From: Rhodoligotrophos appendicifer
Lineage (GTDB): Bacteria > Pseudomonadota > Alphaproteobacteria > Rhizobiales > Im1
Length of the DNA stretch: 64,000 nt
Assembly (NCBI RefSeq): GCF_007474605.1
Contig: NZ_VHKL01000004.1
Location: 248,001-312,000 of the forward strand
Reading direction: 5' to 3'
In this document: one piece after another, positions 54,160 through 62,929 of the stretch
Layout: each line of letters starts with the position of its first letter
Position numbering within the stretch: position 1 is the stretch's first letter
Made by a program: the position numbers and the translations under genes
Notes under the pieces: generated by a model
Told to the model about the DNA's origin: nothing
Seen by the model: only the letters and a program-made list of their open reading frames with translations
Databases searched by the model: none

Positions 54160-54417
54160 TCAGGGCTTGCGATTGTCTTGTTTCCGCTCGGCTTGATCCA
54201 GCACCGCGGGCTCATCATAGCCTCGGCGCGAGGAGTAGAAGACCAGGACCATGAGTACCACTCCGACGGCGAGCGTCAGCACCGTCCCGCCAATCATCGC
54301 CGCATAGCCATCTAGGCTCATAGAGGTTCCGACGGACAACGTCATGGCTTGGCTGGAGAGCCAGCCGGTCGCGAGAACTGTCAGTACAGCCGCGGCAATG
54401 ATGATCGCGTTTTTCAT
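54160..54417 (-). CDS. small two-helix membrane protein, 85 residues
   Basis: From the ATG at 54417 (GGAG 6 bases upstream). Two hydrophobic segments (about 4-22 and 35-60), then a polar tail SSRRGYDEPAVLDQAERKQD. No known domain. It lies 44 bases downstream of the sulfite-oxidase-type gene on the same strand and is probably cotranscribed; a role in anchoring or electron transfer is only a guess. Confidence 0.6.
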   Translation of the reverse strand: MKNAIIIAAAVLTVLATGWLSSQAMTLSVGTSMSLDGYAAMIGGTVLTLAVGVVLMVLVFYSSRRGYDEPAVLDQAERKQDNRKP

Positions 54418-54461
54418 GGGACGCTCCAGCGATGCTGCTTGTGGCGCGTTCGCGAGCAGCT

Positions 54462-55544
54462 CTACTTCACAGTTATATAGACCCGGTGCCACATGGTTCC
54501 AAGATAGCCTGCAAAGTTCCACATGGTTTCGACGGTCTCCGGCTGGGTCTGTCCGGCTTCGTCCCAGGCCCTGACGATTACTTCCGCTGTGCCGCTTGCG
54601 AGGGTCGCCTGGCATTTCCAAAGAACCCAGCTCCAGGGGCTTTCGTCTCGCTCAAGCTCCGCCTGGAGCCAGCTCCGGCCGCCATCAACCGAGACATCAA
54701 CGCGGGCCACCGCGCGACCATACGCCACCGCATAGCCGCGCAAGGTGGTCACTCCCGCGGTCAGCTCGCTGCCGTCGGCGGGTTCACAGATTGCAGAATT
54801 GATCGGCAGTGCGTTGATCGTCACGCCCTTGCTCCAATCTGCCTCTTCCCGGGATACGGAGCCGGGGAAAAATTTGTAGTCCTTCGACTGGATGGGGAGG
54901 TCGCTCGGCGTCTCCCTCACTTCGACGTCAGCAACCCATTTGACGCTCCTCGCGCCGGCATATCCTGGGACGACGACCCGAAGCGGGGCGCCGTGATCCG
55001 GCGTCAGGGCCTCACCATTCATGGCATAAGCCAGCAGGACAGGATCCTTCACTGCCTTGGACAGTGGAATGGAGGCCCCGTAAGGCAGCCGTCCGCCCGG
55101 GTGCTCTGCATCGTCGAGGGCCGTAAAGGCGACGTGCTGCGCCATTGCCGAGGGCTTGAGCACGTCAAGCACATCCGACAACAGGACCCCCGTCCACTCT
55201 GCATTGCCGATCGCACCGACGCCCCAGGGATCGCCTGAAGTGGGCTTGAACTTCTGCAGGTCGGCGCGGCGATTTCCGGCGCATTGCATCACGGCGACAA
55301 CATTATGGGGGGGAAATCTCCGTTTCAGCTCCGCGACCGAAAGCTCGATGGGCATTGAGAGCAAACCATGGAAGCGGATCCGATGGTCATCGTCGCGCTG
55401 CGGGGTGGTGCCATGATTGCGGATGTAGAACCGGCTCTGAGGCGTCAGAAAATTCTCGACGAGCGCAGCCGGCTTCGTCTCCACGTTCAATGGATCGCTC
55501 CGTTGCACGATCACTGGATGCTCCAAGCCACTCTCCCGATCCAT
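54462..55544 (-). CDS. sulfite-oxidase-type molybdopterin enzyme
   Basis: 360 residues. Molybdopterin domain with the Mo-ligand Cys in VVAVMQCAGNRRADL, plus GAIGNAEWTGVLLSDVL, LLAYAMNGEALTPDHGAPLR and VVPGYAGARSVKWVADVEV; C-terminal Mo-co dimerisation domain (LRGYAVAYGRAVARVDVSVD, MWNFAGYLGTMWHRVYITVK). No heme domain and no obvious signal peptide, unlike periplasmic SorA. It oxidises sulfite or a similar small substrate. GGAG 7 bases before the ATG at 55544. Confidence 0.9.
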   Translation of the reverse strand: MDRESGLEHPVIVQRSDPLNVETKPAALVENFLTPQSRFYIRNHGTTPQRDDDHRIRFHGLLSMPIELSVAELKRRFPPHNVVAVMQCAGNRRADLQKFKPTSGDPWGVGAIGNAEWTGVLLSDVLDVLKPSAMAQHVAFTALDDAEHPGGRLPYGASIPLSKAVKDPVLLAYAMNGEALTPDHGAPLRVVVPGYAGARSVKWVADVEVRETPSDLPIQSKDYKFFPGSVSREEADWSKGVTINALPINSAICEPADGSELTAGVTTLRGYAVAYGRAVARVDVSVDGGRSWLQAELERDESPWSWVLWKCQATLASGTAEVIVRAWDEAGQTQPETVETMWNFAGYLGTMWHRVYITVK

Positions 55545-55673
55545 TCCGATTCTCCGTTGGGCGAGCCCGCTTTTCGGCCCGTCATAGATTTGACCGGGTC
55601 AGCGTCTCGTTTAGCGATTGGCAATTCAGTTGGTTTATGACGACACGAGGTGACAGCGTCGACGGGAGTGATC

Positions 55674-56222
55674 ATGGCCAGTCTGGTCAGGCAAGTCTTA
55701 TATGGTTGGGCCATCGGTCATGCCTCACGCGATTTGAGCAGCTTTGTCGTGCTGATGCAGAATGCCTCGGACGAGGAATGTGCACAGGCGCTCGTTGCCA
55801 CCGCCGCTGCAGCGCAATGGCTCCAATCGTCAGAGGCGATCGATCTGCCTTTTCCCGAAACCTATCTCTCTGGTGAAGCCCTCGCCCGCTCCGCAGAGGA
55901 CAGGACCATTCTCTCCGAATACATCCGCCAACTCGATCTCGTGCGCAAGCAGCTGAAGGGCGAGGAAGTGTCCCGCATCCTCCTAGTGGGCGCGGGAATG
56001 GTCGTCCTCACGCATTCGCTCGCCTGCGTCCGCGACGCCGATCACCTGCTGGGCACCGGCAAGTCCCTGTGGCGGGCAATCCTCCGGGGACAGGCCATTG
56101 CCGTCGAGATGACGAACGCGTTGTTCGTCCCAAGAATCCTCGTCCCCGATTGGCAACCGCCGGAGGGGTGGCAACTTGGAACCGCCACGACAACGCTTCA
56201 GGAGCTCGACGTTCCGGCCTGA
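55674..56222 (+). CDS. hypothetical protein, 182 residues
   Basis: Begins at the ATG at 55674 (GGGAG 5 bases upstream). Mostly helical, no signal peptide; a hydrophobic stretch ILLVGAGMVVLTHSLACVRD near residue 104 is not a clear membrane span. No recognised domain. The stop lies 14 bases from the end of the convergent HupE/UreJ gene. Upstream, 129 bases separate it from the divergent sulfite-oxidase-type gene. Function unknown. Confidence 0.6.
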   Translation: MASLVRQVLYGWAIGHASRDLSSFVVLMQNASDEECAQALVATAAAAQWLQSSEAIDLPFPETYLSGEALARSAEDRTILSEYIRQLDLVRKQLKGEEVSRILLVGAGMVVLTHSLACVRDADHLLGTGKSLWRAILRGQAIAVEMTNALFVPRILVPDWQPPEGWQLGTATTTLQELDVPA

Positions 56223-56236
56223 TTCGGATGTCCTGC

Positions 56237-56833
56237 TTAGATGTACCCGATCAAAAGCGCCAAGCCTGTCACAGAGGCCGCACCGCCGGCCACACGAAGG
56301 ACGGTCACACCCTGCCTTTCGGCCACTGCACCGATGCCATAGCCAAGGGCTATTCCCACCGCATGCAACATGGCGGTCGCCACCATGAAGCCGGATGCAT
56401 AAGCAGCCGCCGACATGTTCGAAGGCATTTCCGCACCATGGGCATGGCCGTGGAAAACCGCAAACATCGCAACCAAGCCAATGACCATTGCCAGCGGGAT
56501 CTGAACGGCCGCGCACACCATCATGCCGAGGCAGATGATTGAGAGCGCGATGCCAAGCTCAACCGAGGTCAGCGCCATACCGGAGAAGGCCACGCCGCCA
56601 CCCAAAGCCATAGTCGCCACGAAAGCCAAGGGCACGAGCCAAAGGGCCCGACCACCAAGCTGGTAGGCGAGGACACCGACCAGGACCATGGCCAGTAAAT
56701 GATCGAAGCCGGTGAGCGGATGCAGGATACCAGCCCCGAATCCACCAACCATACCGGCGCCCGTGTGCGCCGATGCCGCCGTGGGCAGCACAAGAAGCGC
56801 AGCTGACGTCGCGCCAAGCCAAAATTTTCGCAT
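56237..56833 (-). CDS. HupE/UreJ family membrane protein (probable nickel permease)
   Basis: About 198 residues from the ATG at 56833 (signal peptide MRKFWLGATSAALLVLPTA ending ASA-HT). Six to seven membrane segments. HPLTGFDHLLAMVLVGVLA and FHGHAHGAEMP are the His-rich motifs of HupE/UreJ, which import nickel for hydrogenase or urease. Neither set of structural genes is in the window. Confidence 0.87.
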   Translation of the reverse strand: MRKFWLGATSAALLVLPTAASAHTGAGMVGGFGAGILHPLTGFDHLLAMVLVGVLAYQLGGRALWLVPLAFVATMALGGGVAFSGMALTSVELGIALSIICLGMMVCAAVQIPLAMVIGLVAMFAVFHGHAHGAEMPSNMSAAAYASGFMVATAMLHAVGIALGYGIGAVAERQGVTVLRVAGGAASVTGLALLIGYI

Positions 56834-56978
56834 CGAACCCCTCATCCCGCCTGCAGCCTCCCCCGAGGCCGCAGCACCATGCTGGCATTTTTAGCATGTG
56901 CAGCAAAGCGCGATCAATCGGTCGTCACTGTTCCACTGCCCGCACAGTTGGTCGCCAGTCATTCAAGGGCGTGCGAGG

Positions 56979-58319
56979 TCACAGCCGGAGCGCCCCCACC
57001 TCATCCGGGAGGATGGCCTTCAAGTCATAGATCAAGGCATCGGGCTTGCCGAATTCGGCTATCCCTGCCCCCATGGCCTTGAACTGATCATGCGCCACCG
57101 CGACAATGACGGCGTCATAGAGCCCCCGCTCGGGTTCAGCGATCAAGCCCAAGTCGTAAACCTCAGCCGCCTCGGCGGCATCCACCCAGGGGTCGTGGAC
57201 GTCGACCGTCACTTGGTACTCCACCAACTCGGCGATCATGTCGACGATGCGCGTGTTGCGAAGATCTGGGCAATTCTCCTTGAAGGCCAGTCCCAGGATC
57301 AGCACCCGTGACTTGTCCACGGCCATCTTGCTTCGGATCATCGCCTTGATCAGCTGCTGGACGACATATCGACCCATGCCGTCGTTGATCCTCCGCCCTG
57401 CGAGGATGATCTCGGGATGATAGCCGACGCTTTGGGCCTTATGGGTGAGATAGTAAGGATCGACCCCGATGCAGTGGCCCCCCACCAATCCCGGCCTGAA
57501 CGGGAGAAAGTTCCATTTGGTGCCAGCGGCTTCAAGAACGTCGCGGGTATCGATGCCCAGCCGATTGAAGATGACAGCCAATTCGTTCACCAGAGCGATG
57601 TTCAAATCGCGTTGTGTGTTCTCGATGACTTTCGCGGCCTCAGCCACCTTGATCGAGGCTGCCTTGAAGGTGCCGGCCTCGATGATGGAGCCATAGAGCT
57701 GATCGATAAAATCTGCCGTCTGCGGCGTTGAACCCGAAGTGACCTTACGAATGGAGGTCAGGCGATGCTGTTTGTCACCAGGATTGATCCGTTCGGGGCT
57801 GTAGCCGGCAAAGAAGTCCCTGTTACAGGCAAGCCCGGAGACGCGCTCCACAATTGGAATGCACTCTTCCTCCGTCGCCCCGGGGTAGACCGTGGACTCA
57901 TAGATGACAATGTCCCCGCGCCTGATGACTTTGCCAACCGTTTCGCTCGCCTGAATGAGGAATGTGAGATCTGGACGCTTGTGCTCGTCGATCGGCGTTG
58001 GGACGGTAACAATATAGACGGAGCATTGCTCGAGGTCTGCCAGATCATCGGTGAAGGTCAGGCTCTCCTTTGGCGAAAGATCAACGGCATCGACCTCAAG
58101 CGTTCGGTCATAGCCACGCTTCAATTCGCTGATCCGGTTGGCGCTGATATCAAAGCCGGTGGTTCGAAGGCGCGCGCCGAACGCGACTGCCAGCGGCAAG
58201 CCCACATAGCCGAGACCGATAATTCCGACATGCACGGTGTCCAGCTGCCAATCGGGATGCCAATCCGATCCCTCCACGACACCCGTCTGTGAGTTCAGGA
58301 TGATGTCCGCGCCTGTCAC
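56979..58319 (-). CDS. nucleotide-sugar dehydrogenase, UDP-HexNAc dehydrogenase type (TviB/WbpA-like)
   Basis: 446 residues, GTG start at 58319 with GAGGG upstream. NAD motif [62 protein letters not shown], and catalytic Cys in [16 protein letters not shown]. The [12 protein letters not shown] form distinguishes UDP-N-acetylhexosamine dehydrogenases from UDP-glucose dehydrogenase (GGSCFPKD at 18.2 kb). It makes UDP-HexNAc uronic acid for surface polysaccharide. Monocistronic here, 30 kb from the EPS operon. Confidence 0.92.
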   Translation of the reverse strand: MTGADIILNSQTGVVEGSDWHPDWQLDTVHVGIIGLGYVGLPLAVAFGARLRTTGFDISANRISELKRGYDRTLEVDAVDLSPKESLTFTDDLADLEQCSVYIVTVPTPIDEHKRPDLTFLIQASETVGKVIRRGDIVIYESTVYPGATEEECIPIVERVSGLACNRDFFAGYSPERINPGDKQHRLTSIRKVTSGSTPQTADFIDQLYGSIIEAGTFKAASIKVAEAAKVIENTQRDLNIALVNELAVIFNRLGIDTRDVLEAAGTKWNFLPFRPGLVGGHCIGVDPYYLTHKAQSVGYHPEIILAGRRINDGMGRYVVQQLIKAMIRSKMAVDKSRVLILGLAFKENCPDLRNTRIVDMIAELVEYQVTVDVHDPWVDAAEAAEVYDLGLIAEPERGLYDAVIVAVAHDQFKAMGAGIAEFGKPDALIYDLKAILPDEVGALRL

Positions 58320-58520
58320 CGATTACAGCCCTCCATTATGATTCTGAGATGGCATTTCGGAAAGCATCAATACATAAGGATCAGCGGGGCGCAATCGATG
58401 GAATTCCTACACTTGTTCCAATGAGCACAAATACAACTCAGTTCTATTAAACTCTCTCAGAACATATGCAAATCTCGATACACGACAAATTGTGATGGCT
58501 TTCTTTACTTGGGAGATGCC
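58320..58520. promoter_or_regulatory. AT-rich promoter region of the nucleotide-sugar dehydrogenase
   Basis: 201 bases, clearly more AT-rich than the surroundings, between the GTG start at 58319 and the end of the alpha-glucosidase gene at 58521. Probably contains the promoter of the dehydrogenase and the end of the GH13 operon; no precise elements or terminator assigned. Confidence 0.4.
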
Positions 58521-60155
58521 CTAGATGTCCTGCGTTGAGGATCGCTCCTTCACCACAAGCCCTTCATTGGGGCGCAGGCGAAGATCGTCGCTCTCGCCTT
58601 CGCGATCCATGTGAGTGGACGCCAGGATCTCTACACCACCGGAGACGGCCACACTTGCCTCCGCATCGCCGAAATTCAGTGCAACCAGGATGTGCTCAGC
58701 GCCGGCCGAACGGCGGTACATGAGAACGCTGCCTGAAACTTCGACCGTTCCGAGATATCCGATGCTCAGCGCCTGGTGCTTCCGGCGCAGCGCGATCAGT
58801 GTCCTGTAGAGGCTGAGAAATGAGCGAGGATCCTCGGCTTCCCCCTCGACATTCTGGCGATGCGCATCGGGAGACAAGGGAAGCCATGGCCTGCCCGAGC
58901 TGAAGCCGGCCGCAGGAGACCCGTCCCACTGCATCGGCGTGCGAGCGGGATCGCGCCCGACACCCAATCCCGGCTCCTTCAGAGACCAGGGATCACGCAC
59001 CGCCTCGAGTGGAATCTCGATATGGCCAATCCCAAGCTCGTCGCCGTAATAGAGCGTCGGCGTGCCCCGCAAAGTCAGCAACAGGACTGCGGCAACCCGC
59101 GCCTGGGCTTCTCCCACGCGATCGGCGATCCGCCGTTGGTCGTGGTTGCCCAGTACCCAGTTGGGCCAACCACCCGCTGGCAGTGCGCGCTCATATTCCA
59201 CGATCAGGGACGCAATATCCTCCGCCCGCCACCGGGCGTGGATGAGCTGGAAGTTGAATGGCAGGTGGGCCCCCTCCAGCTGCTTGCCGTAATAGGCAAC
59301 CAGTCTTTCAAGGGGCAAATAGATCTCACCGATCAGCACCCGATCATTGAATTCATCCAGCACGGACCGCATCTTCGCGACGATTTCATGCACCCCGGGC
59401 TGATCGCCATTATACAACTGGAGGAAACGAGTGATCTCGGGTTGACCCGCCTGATAGGCAGGGTTTGGCGGGTTGTCTCTCAGATGCTGGTCCTTGATCA
59501 TCAGCCAGATCACGTCGACACGGAAACCATCGACCCCGCGCCTCAACCAAAAGCGCAAGACATCGAACATCGCCTGCCGCACCTCAGGATTGCGCCAGTT
59601 CAGATCGGGCTGCTCAGGCAGGAACATGTGCAGGTAGTATTCGCCGGTCATCTCATCCAGGGTCCAGGCGGCACCACCGAAATTGGCGGTCCAGTTGTTC
59701 GGTGGCGAGCCATCAGGCTTCGGCGGACGCCAGATGTACCAGTCCCGCTTGGGGTTGATGCGGCTCGAACGACTTTCGGCGAACCAAGGATGTTCGATGG
59801 AGGTGTGGTTGGGGACAAAATCGAGGATGAGTTTCATCCCGCGCCGGTGGACTTCGTCGACGAGCCGATCGAAATCCGCGAGAGAACCGAATAACGGGTG
59901 GATGTCGCAATAATCCGAGACGTCGTAGCCGAAATCGGCCATGGGCGAGGGAAAAATCGGCGACACCCACACCGCGTCGATGCCGAGCCAGGACAGATAA
60001 TCCAGTCGGCGGCGAATGCCCTCGAGATCACCGACGCCATCGCCATCGCTGTCCTGGAACGACCGCGGATAGATCTGATAAATGATTCCGCGCTGCCACC
60101 AGGTGGCCTGATTCAGTTCGGTGATTGTCGCGCTGGAGTCCATTTGCAGCTTCAT
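58521..60155 (-). CDS. GH13 alpha-glucosidase / oligo-glucosidase
   Basis: About 544 residues from the ATG at 60155, one base after the stop of the upstream gene; an ATG at 60143 is also possible. TIM-barrel GH13 motifs: YQIYPRSFQDSDGDGVGDLE, ILDFVPNHTS, nucleophile Asp in DGFRVDVIWLM, acid Glu in VLIGEIYLPLERL, and WVLGNHDQRRIADRV. The C-terminal beta domain ends in DIxx-type residues. Hydrolyses alpha-1,4 or alpha-1,6 glucosides. Second gene of an operon with the trehalose-synthase-like gene. Confidence 0.9.
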   Translation of the reverse strand: MKLQMDSSATITELNQATWWQRGIIYQIYPRSFQDSDGDGVGDLEGIRRRLDYLSWLGIDAVWVSPIFPSPMADFGYDVSDYCDIHPLFGSLADFDRLVDEVHRRGMKLILDFVPNHTSIEHPWFAESRSSRINPKRDWYIWRPPKPDGSPPNNWTANFGGAAWTLDEMTGEYYLHMFLPEQPDLNWRNPEVRQAMFDVLRFWLRRGVDGFRVDVIWLMIKDQHLRDNPPNPAYQAGQPEITRFLQLYNGDQPGVHEIVAKMRSVLDEFNDRVLIGEIYLPLERLVAYYGKQLEGAHLPFNFQLIHARWRAEDIASLIVEYERALPAGGWPNWVLGNHDQRRIADRVGEAQARVAAVLLLTLRGTPTLYYGDELGIGHIEIPLEAVRDPWSLKEPGLGVGRDPARTPMQWDGSPAAGFSSGRPWLPLSPDAHRQNVEGEAEDPRSFLSLYRTLIALRRKHQALSIGYLGTVEVSGSVLMYRRSAGAEHILVALNFGDAEASVAVSGGVEILASTHMDREGESDDLRLRPNEGLVVKERSSTQDI

Positions 60156-60156
60156 C

Positions 60157-61821
60157 CTAGAATTCGCTCCGGACGAGCAGATAATCGAGGCCGCCAACGC
60201 GGTACCAGCGATACTCATAAGCGTCGAGCAAGACACAATGCCGACGACCGTCATCGGCCTGGCTGTGATCGTCACTCAACAGATTGATCAAGTGGCTTCC
60301 CTCTTCTCCCTCGAGACCCGTTTCGAAAACAACCTCGTGGGCTCGGCCATCAAAATTGTGGAGAAACAGCGCCGAGTTGTTACGCCAGTCATAGCGCAAT
60401 GCGAGGATCGCTGGATCCCCCACGTCGATGACGTGGAACTCCCCCCATCCGATCTCGGGGATCTCGGCCCGCATTCGAACGGCGCGCTCCAGCCAATTCT
60501 GCAGCGATTCGGGCTCGCGTCGCTGCTCGGCCGCATTCAGATGCTCATAACCGTAGGGGCCTCCCGAGATCACCGGTGACACGGTGGTCGCCGATTTCGA
60601 GAACCCTCCCTGCGGTTCCGAGGACCATTGCATCGGGGTGCGAGCGCAATACCGCTCGGGGAGCGTCAGGTCGTCCCCCATGCCCAGCTCATCGCCGTAG
60701 CGCAGCACCGGGGTGCCGGGAAGGGTCAACATCAGACTGTAGGCAAGTCGCAGACGCCGGATATCGCCATCGAGCATCGGGGCCAGTCGCCTGCGAATGC
60801 CGCGATCATAGAGCTGCATGTCCGGTTCGGGACCGAAGGCTGCGAACACGGATTGGCGTTGCTCTTCGGTCAGCCGACCCAGATCCAGCTCGTCATGATT
60901 GCGCAAAAAATGAGCCCATTGAGCGGTTGGTGGAAGAACGCGGGTTTCCTCCAGGGCCTTAGCCAACGGACGTGTGTCGGCCGCCGCAAGGGCGTAGAAG
61001 AGATGCTGATTGACATGGAAGTTGAACATCATCTGCAACCGGTCACCGTCTTCGCCGACATAGGGCAAAGTGGCCTCCGGCGGCACGTTCGCCTCGGCGA
61101 GGATGATGGCGTCTCCCTGTCGCCATTGCAGGAACTGACGAAACGCCCTGAGCATATCGAACTGCTCTTTCGGCTTTTCGAGATTGGGGCCCTTCTCGGC
61201 AATGACGAAGGGAACCGCATCCATCCGGAACCCGGATACACCGAGCTGAATCCAGAAACCCATGATCTTGAAGATCTCGGCCTGGACGGCGGGGTTGGCC
61301 GTGTTCAGGTCCGGCTGAAATTTATAGAAGCGATGAAAGTACCAGGAGCGCGCTGCCTTGTCGTAGGTCCAGGTCGCGTCCTGAACCCCCGGGAAGACCA
61401 TTCCCTTATGAGCATTGTCCGGCTTCTTCTTCGACCAGACGTACCAATCCCGATATTTGGACTGTGGATCGCTTCGGGCGTCCTGGAACCATGGATGCTG
61501 GTCCGAGGTGTGATTGACCACGAGGTCGATGATGACGCGCACGCCATATTGCTTGCATCGATGGGTGAATTCGACGAAATCGCCCAGGGTGCCGAAGCGC
61601 GGATCGACATTGTAATAATCGATCACGTCATAGCCATCATCCTTGCCTGGAGAGGGCTGGAAGGGCATCAGCCAGATGGCGGTCACTCCGAGGCCATGGA
61701 GATATTCCACACGCCTTGCCAATCCCTGGAAATCACCGACGCCATCGCCGTTGGCGTCCATGAAGGTCTCAACGGACAGACAATAGATCAGGGCATTCTT
61801 GTACCAGAGGTCATTTATCAT
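60157..61821 (-). CDS. treS: GH13 trehalose-synthase-like enzyme
   Basis: 554 residues from the ATG at 61821. N-terminus LWYKNALIYCLSVETFMDAN, IIDLVVNHTSDQHPWF, nucleophile in SGFRMDAVPFVI, acid in IILAEANVPPEAT, and HFLRNHDELDLGRLTEEQ, a signature close to trehalose synthase (maltose/trehalose transglucosylase). TreS interconverts maltose and trehalose; related GH13 enzymes include amylosucrases, so the name is tentative. Downstream alpha-glucosidase and the GH15 gene at the window start suggest alpha-glucoside/trehalose metabolism. Confidence 0.75.
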   Translation of the reverse strand: MINDLWYKNALIYCLSVETFMDANGDGVGDFQGLARRVEYLHGLGVTAIWLMPFQPSPGKDDGYDVIDYYNVDPRFGTLGDFVEFTHRCKQYGVRVIIDLVVNHTSDQHPWFQDARSDPQSKYRDWYVWSKKKPDNAHKGMVFPGVQDATWTYDKAARSWYFHRFYKFQPDLNTANPAVQAEIFKIMGFWIQLGVSGFRMDAVPFVIAEKGPNLEKPKEQFDMLRAFRQFLQWRQGDAIILAEANVPPEATLPYVGEDGDRLQMMFNFHVNQHLFYALAAADTRPLAKALEETRVLPPTAQWAHFLRNHDELDLGRLTEEQRQSVFAAFGPEPDMQLYDRGIRRRLAPMLDGDIRRLRLAYSLMLTLPGTPVLRYGDELGMGDDLTLPERYCARTPMQWSSEPQGGFSKSATTVSPVISGGPYGYEHLNAAEQRREPESLQNWLERAVRMRAEIPEIGWGEFHVIDVGDPAILALRYDWRNNSALFLHNFDGRAHEVVFETGLEGEEGSHLINLLSDDHSQADDGRRHCVLLDAYEYRWYRVGGLDYLLVRSEF

Positions 61822-61948
61822 CAGGCGTCCAAGAAAGGGAGAAGTCCAGGCAGCCTTTCGATAACGATCGGCGGCCGCAATCGATCCTTCCTGCCGCAAC
61901 CCTCGGCGTTCTGGAGCGTTGAGGCAGCACTATGGAAAGGAGCGGAAC

Positions 61949-62908
61949 GTGGCGCGCTTCGGCTATCATGCCTCCCATGAGCAATTCAGTCCTCGGGCCC
62001 TGCTCGATTATGCGGTGCTGGCGGAGGCGGCAGGCTTCGACTGCATCATGTCGTCTGACCACTTCCACCCTTGGAGCGAGCGCCAGGGCCAGTCCGGTTT
62101 TGCCTGGTCGTGGATGGGCGCTGCAATGCAAGCCACCACGCTGCCCTTCGGACTCATCACGGCGCCGGGATATCGCTATCATCCGGCGATCGTTGCGCAG
62201 GCCGCAGCAACGCTGTGCCAGATGTATGAGGATCGGCTGTGGTGGGCGCTGGGAAGCGGGCAGGCCATCAACGAAGCCATTACCGGCATGGCCTGGCCCG
62301 ACAAGCAGGAGCGGAATGCCCGGCTCGGCGAATGTGTGGAGGTGATCCGCGCGCTGTTTGCCGGCGAGACCGTTACCCATCGCGGCCGGATCGACGTCGT
62401 CGAGGCGAAGCTCTATTCATTGCCAAAGCGTCCACCGCTGCTTTTCGGCGGCGCCGTCACGGAAGAAACAGCTGCATGGTTGGGGCATTGGGCTGATGGG
62501 CTCATCACGATACAGGCCGAAACGGACAAGCTGCGCCGCATCATCGATGCCTTTCGAAGCAATGGCGGGGACGGGAAACCCTTGTTGCTGCAGGTCGCGC
62601 TCTCCTGGGGCCAGACGGATACAGAAGCAGAGGCATCGGCTCTCGACCAGTGGGGACCGCTTGCTGCAGGTGGCGAAGTCAATTGGGACCTGCGAAGGCC
62701 CTCCGATTTCGATGTCGCGACCCGCTTCGTCCGGGGAGAGGATATCCGGCGGGGCGTCCTGGTCTCGTCCGATCCGCAACGTCATCAGGCGTGGCTGGCC
62801 GCGTTTGTGGAGCTCGGTTTCGAGGAAATCCTGTTGCATCAGGTGGGGCGCAACCAGAAAGCCTTCATCGATCTTTTTGGAGGCCAATTGCTCCCAGAGC
62901 TCCGATAA
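61949..62908 (+). CDS. LLM-class flavin-dependent oxidoreductase
   Basis: 319 residues from the GTG at 61949 with AAAGGAG 6 bases upstream. Luciferase-like fold: ARFGYHASHEQFSPRALLDY, AAGFDCIMSSDHFHPWSE, LPFGLITAPGYRYHPAIVAQ and WWALGSGQAINEAITG. It resembles F420-dependent glucose-6-phosphate dehydrogenase-like proteins, but alphaproteobacteria generally lack F420, so FMN is the probable cofactor. Divergent from the trehalose-synthase-like gene. Substrate unknown. Confidence 0.87.
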   Translation: MARFGYHASHEQFSPRALLDYAVLAEAAGFDCIMSSDHFHPWSERQGQSGFAWSWMGAAMQATTLPFGLITAPGYRYHPAIVAQAAATLCQMYEDRLWWALGSGQAINEAITGMAWPDKQERNARLGECVEVIRALFAGETVTHRGRIDVVEAKLYSLPKRPPLLFGGAVTEETAAWLGHWADGLITIQAETDKLRRIIDAFRSNGGDGKPLLLQVALSWGQTDTEAEASALDQWGPLAAGGEVNWDLRRPSDFDVATRFVRGEDIRRGVLVSSDPQRHQAWLAAFVELGFEEILLHQVGRNQKAFIDLFGGQLLPELR

Positions 62909-62929
62909 CGCGCGCGAAGGCGGGCGTCC

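Noticed and set aside
60628-61980. 450-codon open frame on the plus strand
   Set aside because: Antisense to the trehalose-synthase-like gene with its full GH13 motifs; no ribosome site and no recognisable domain.
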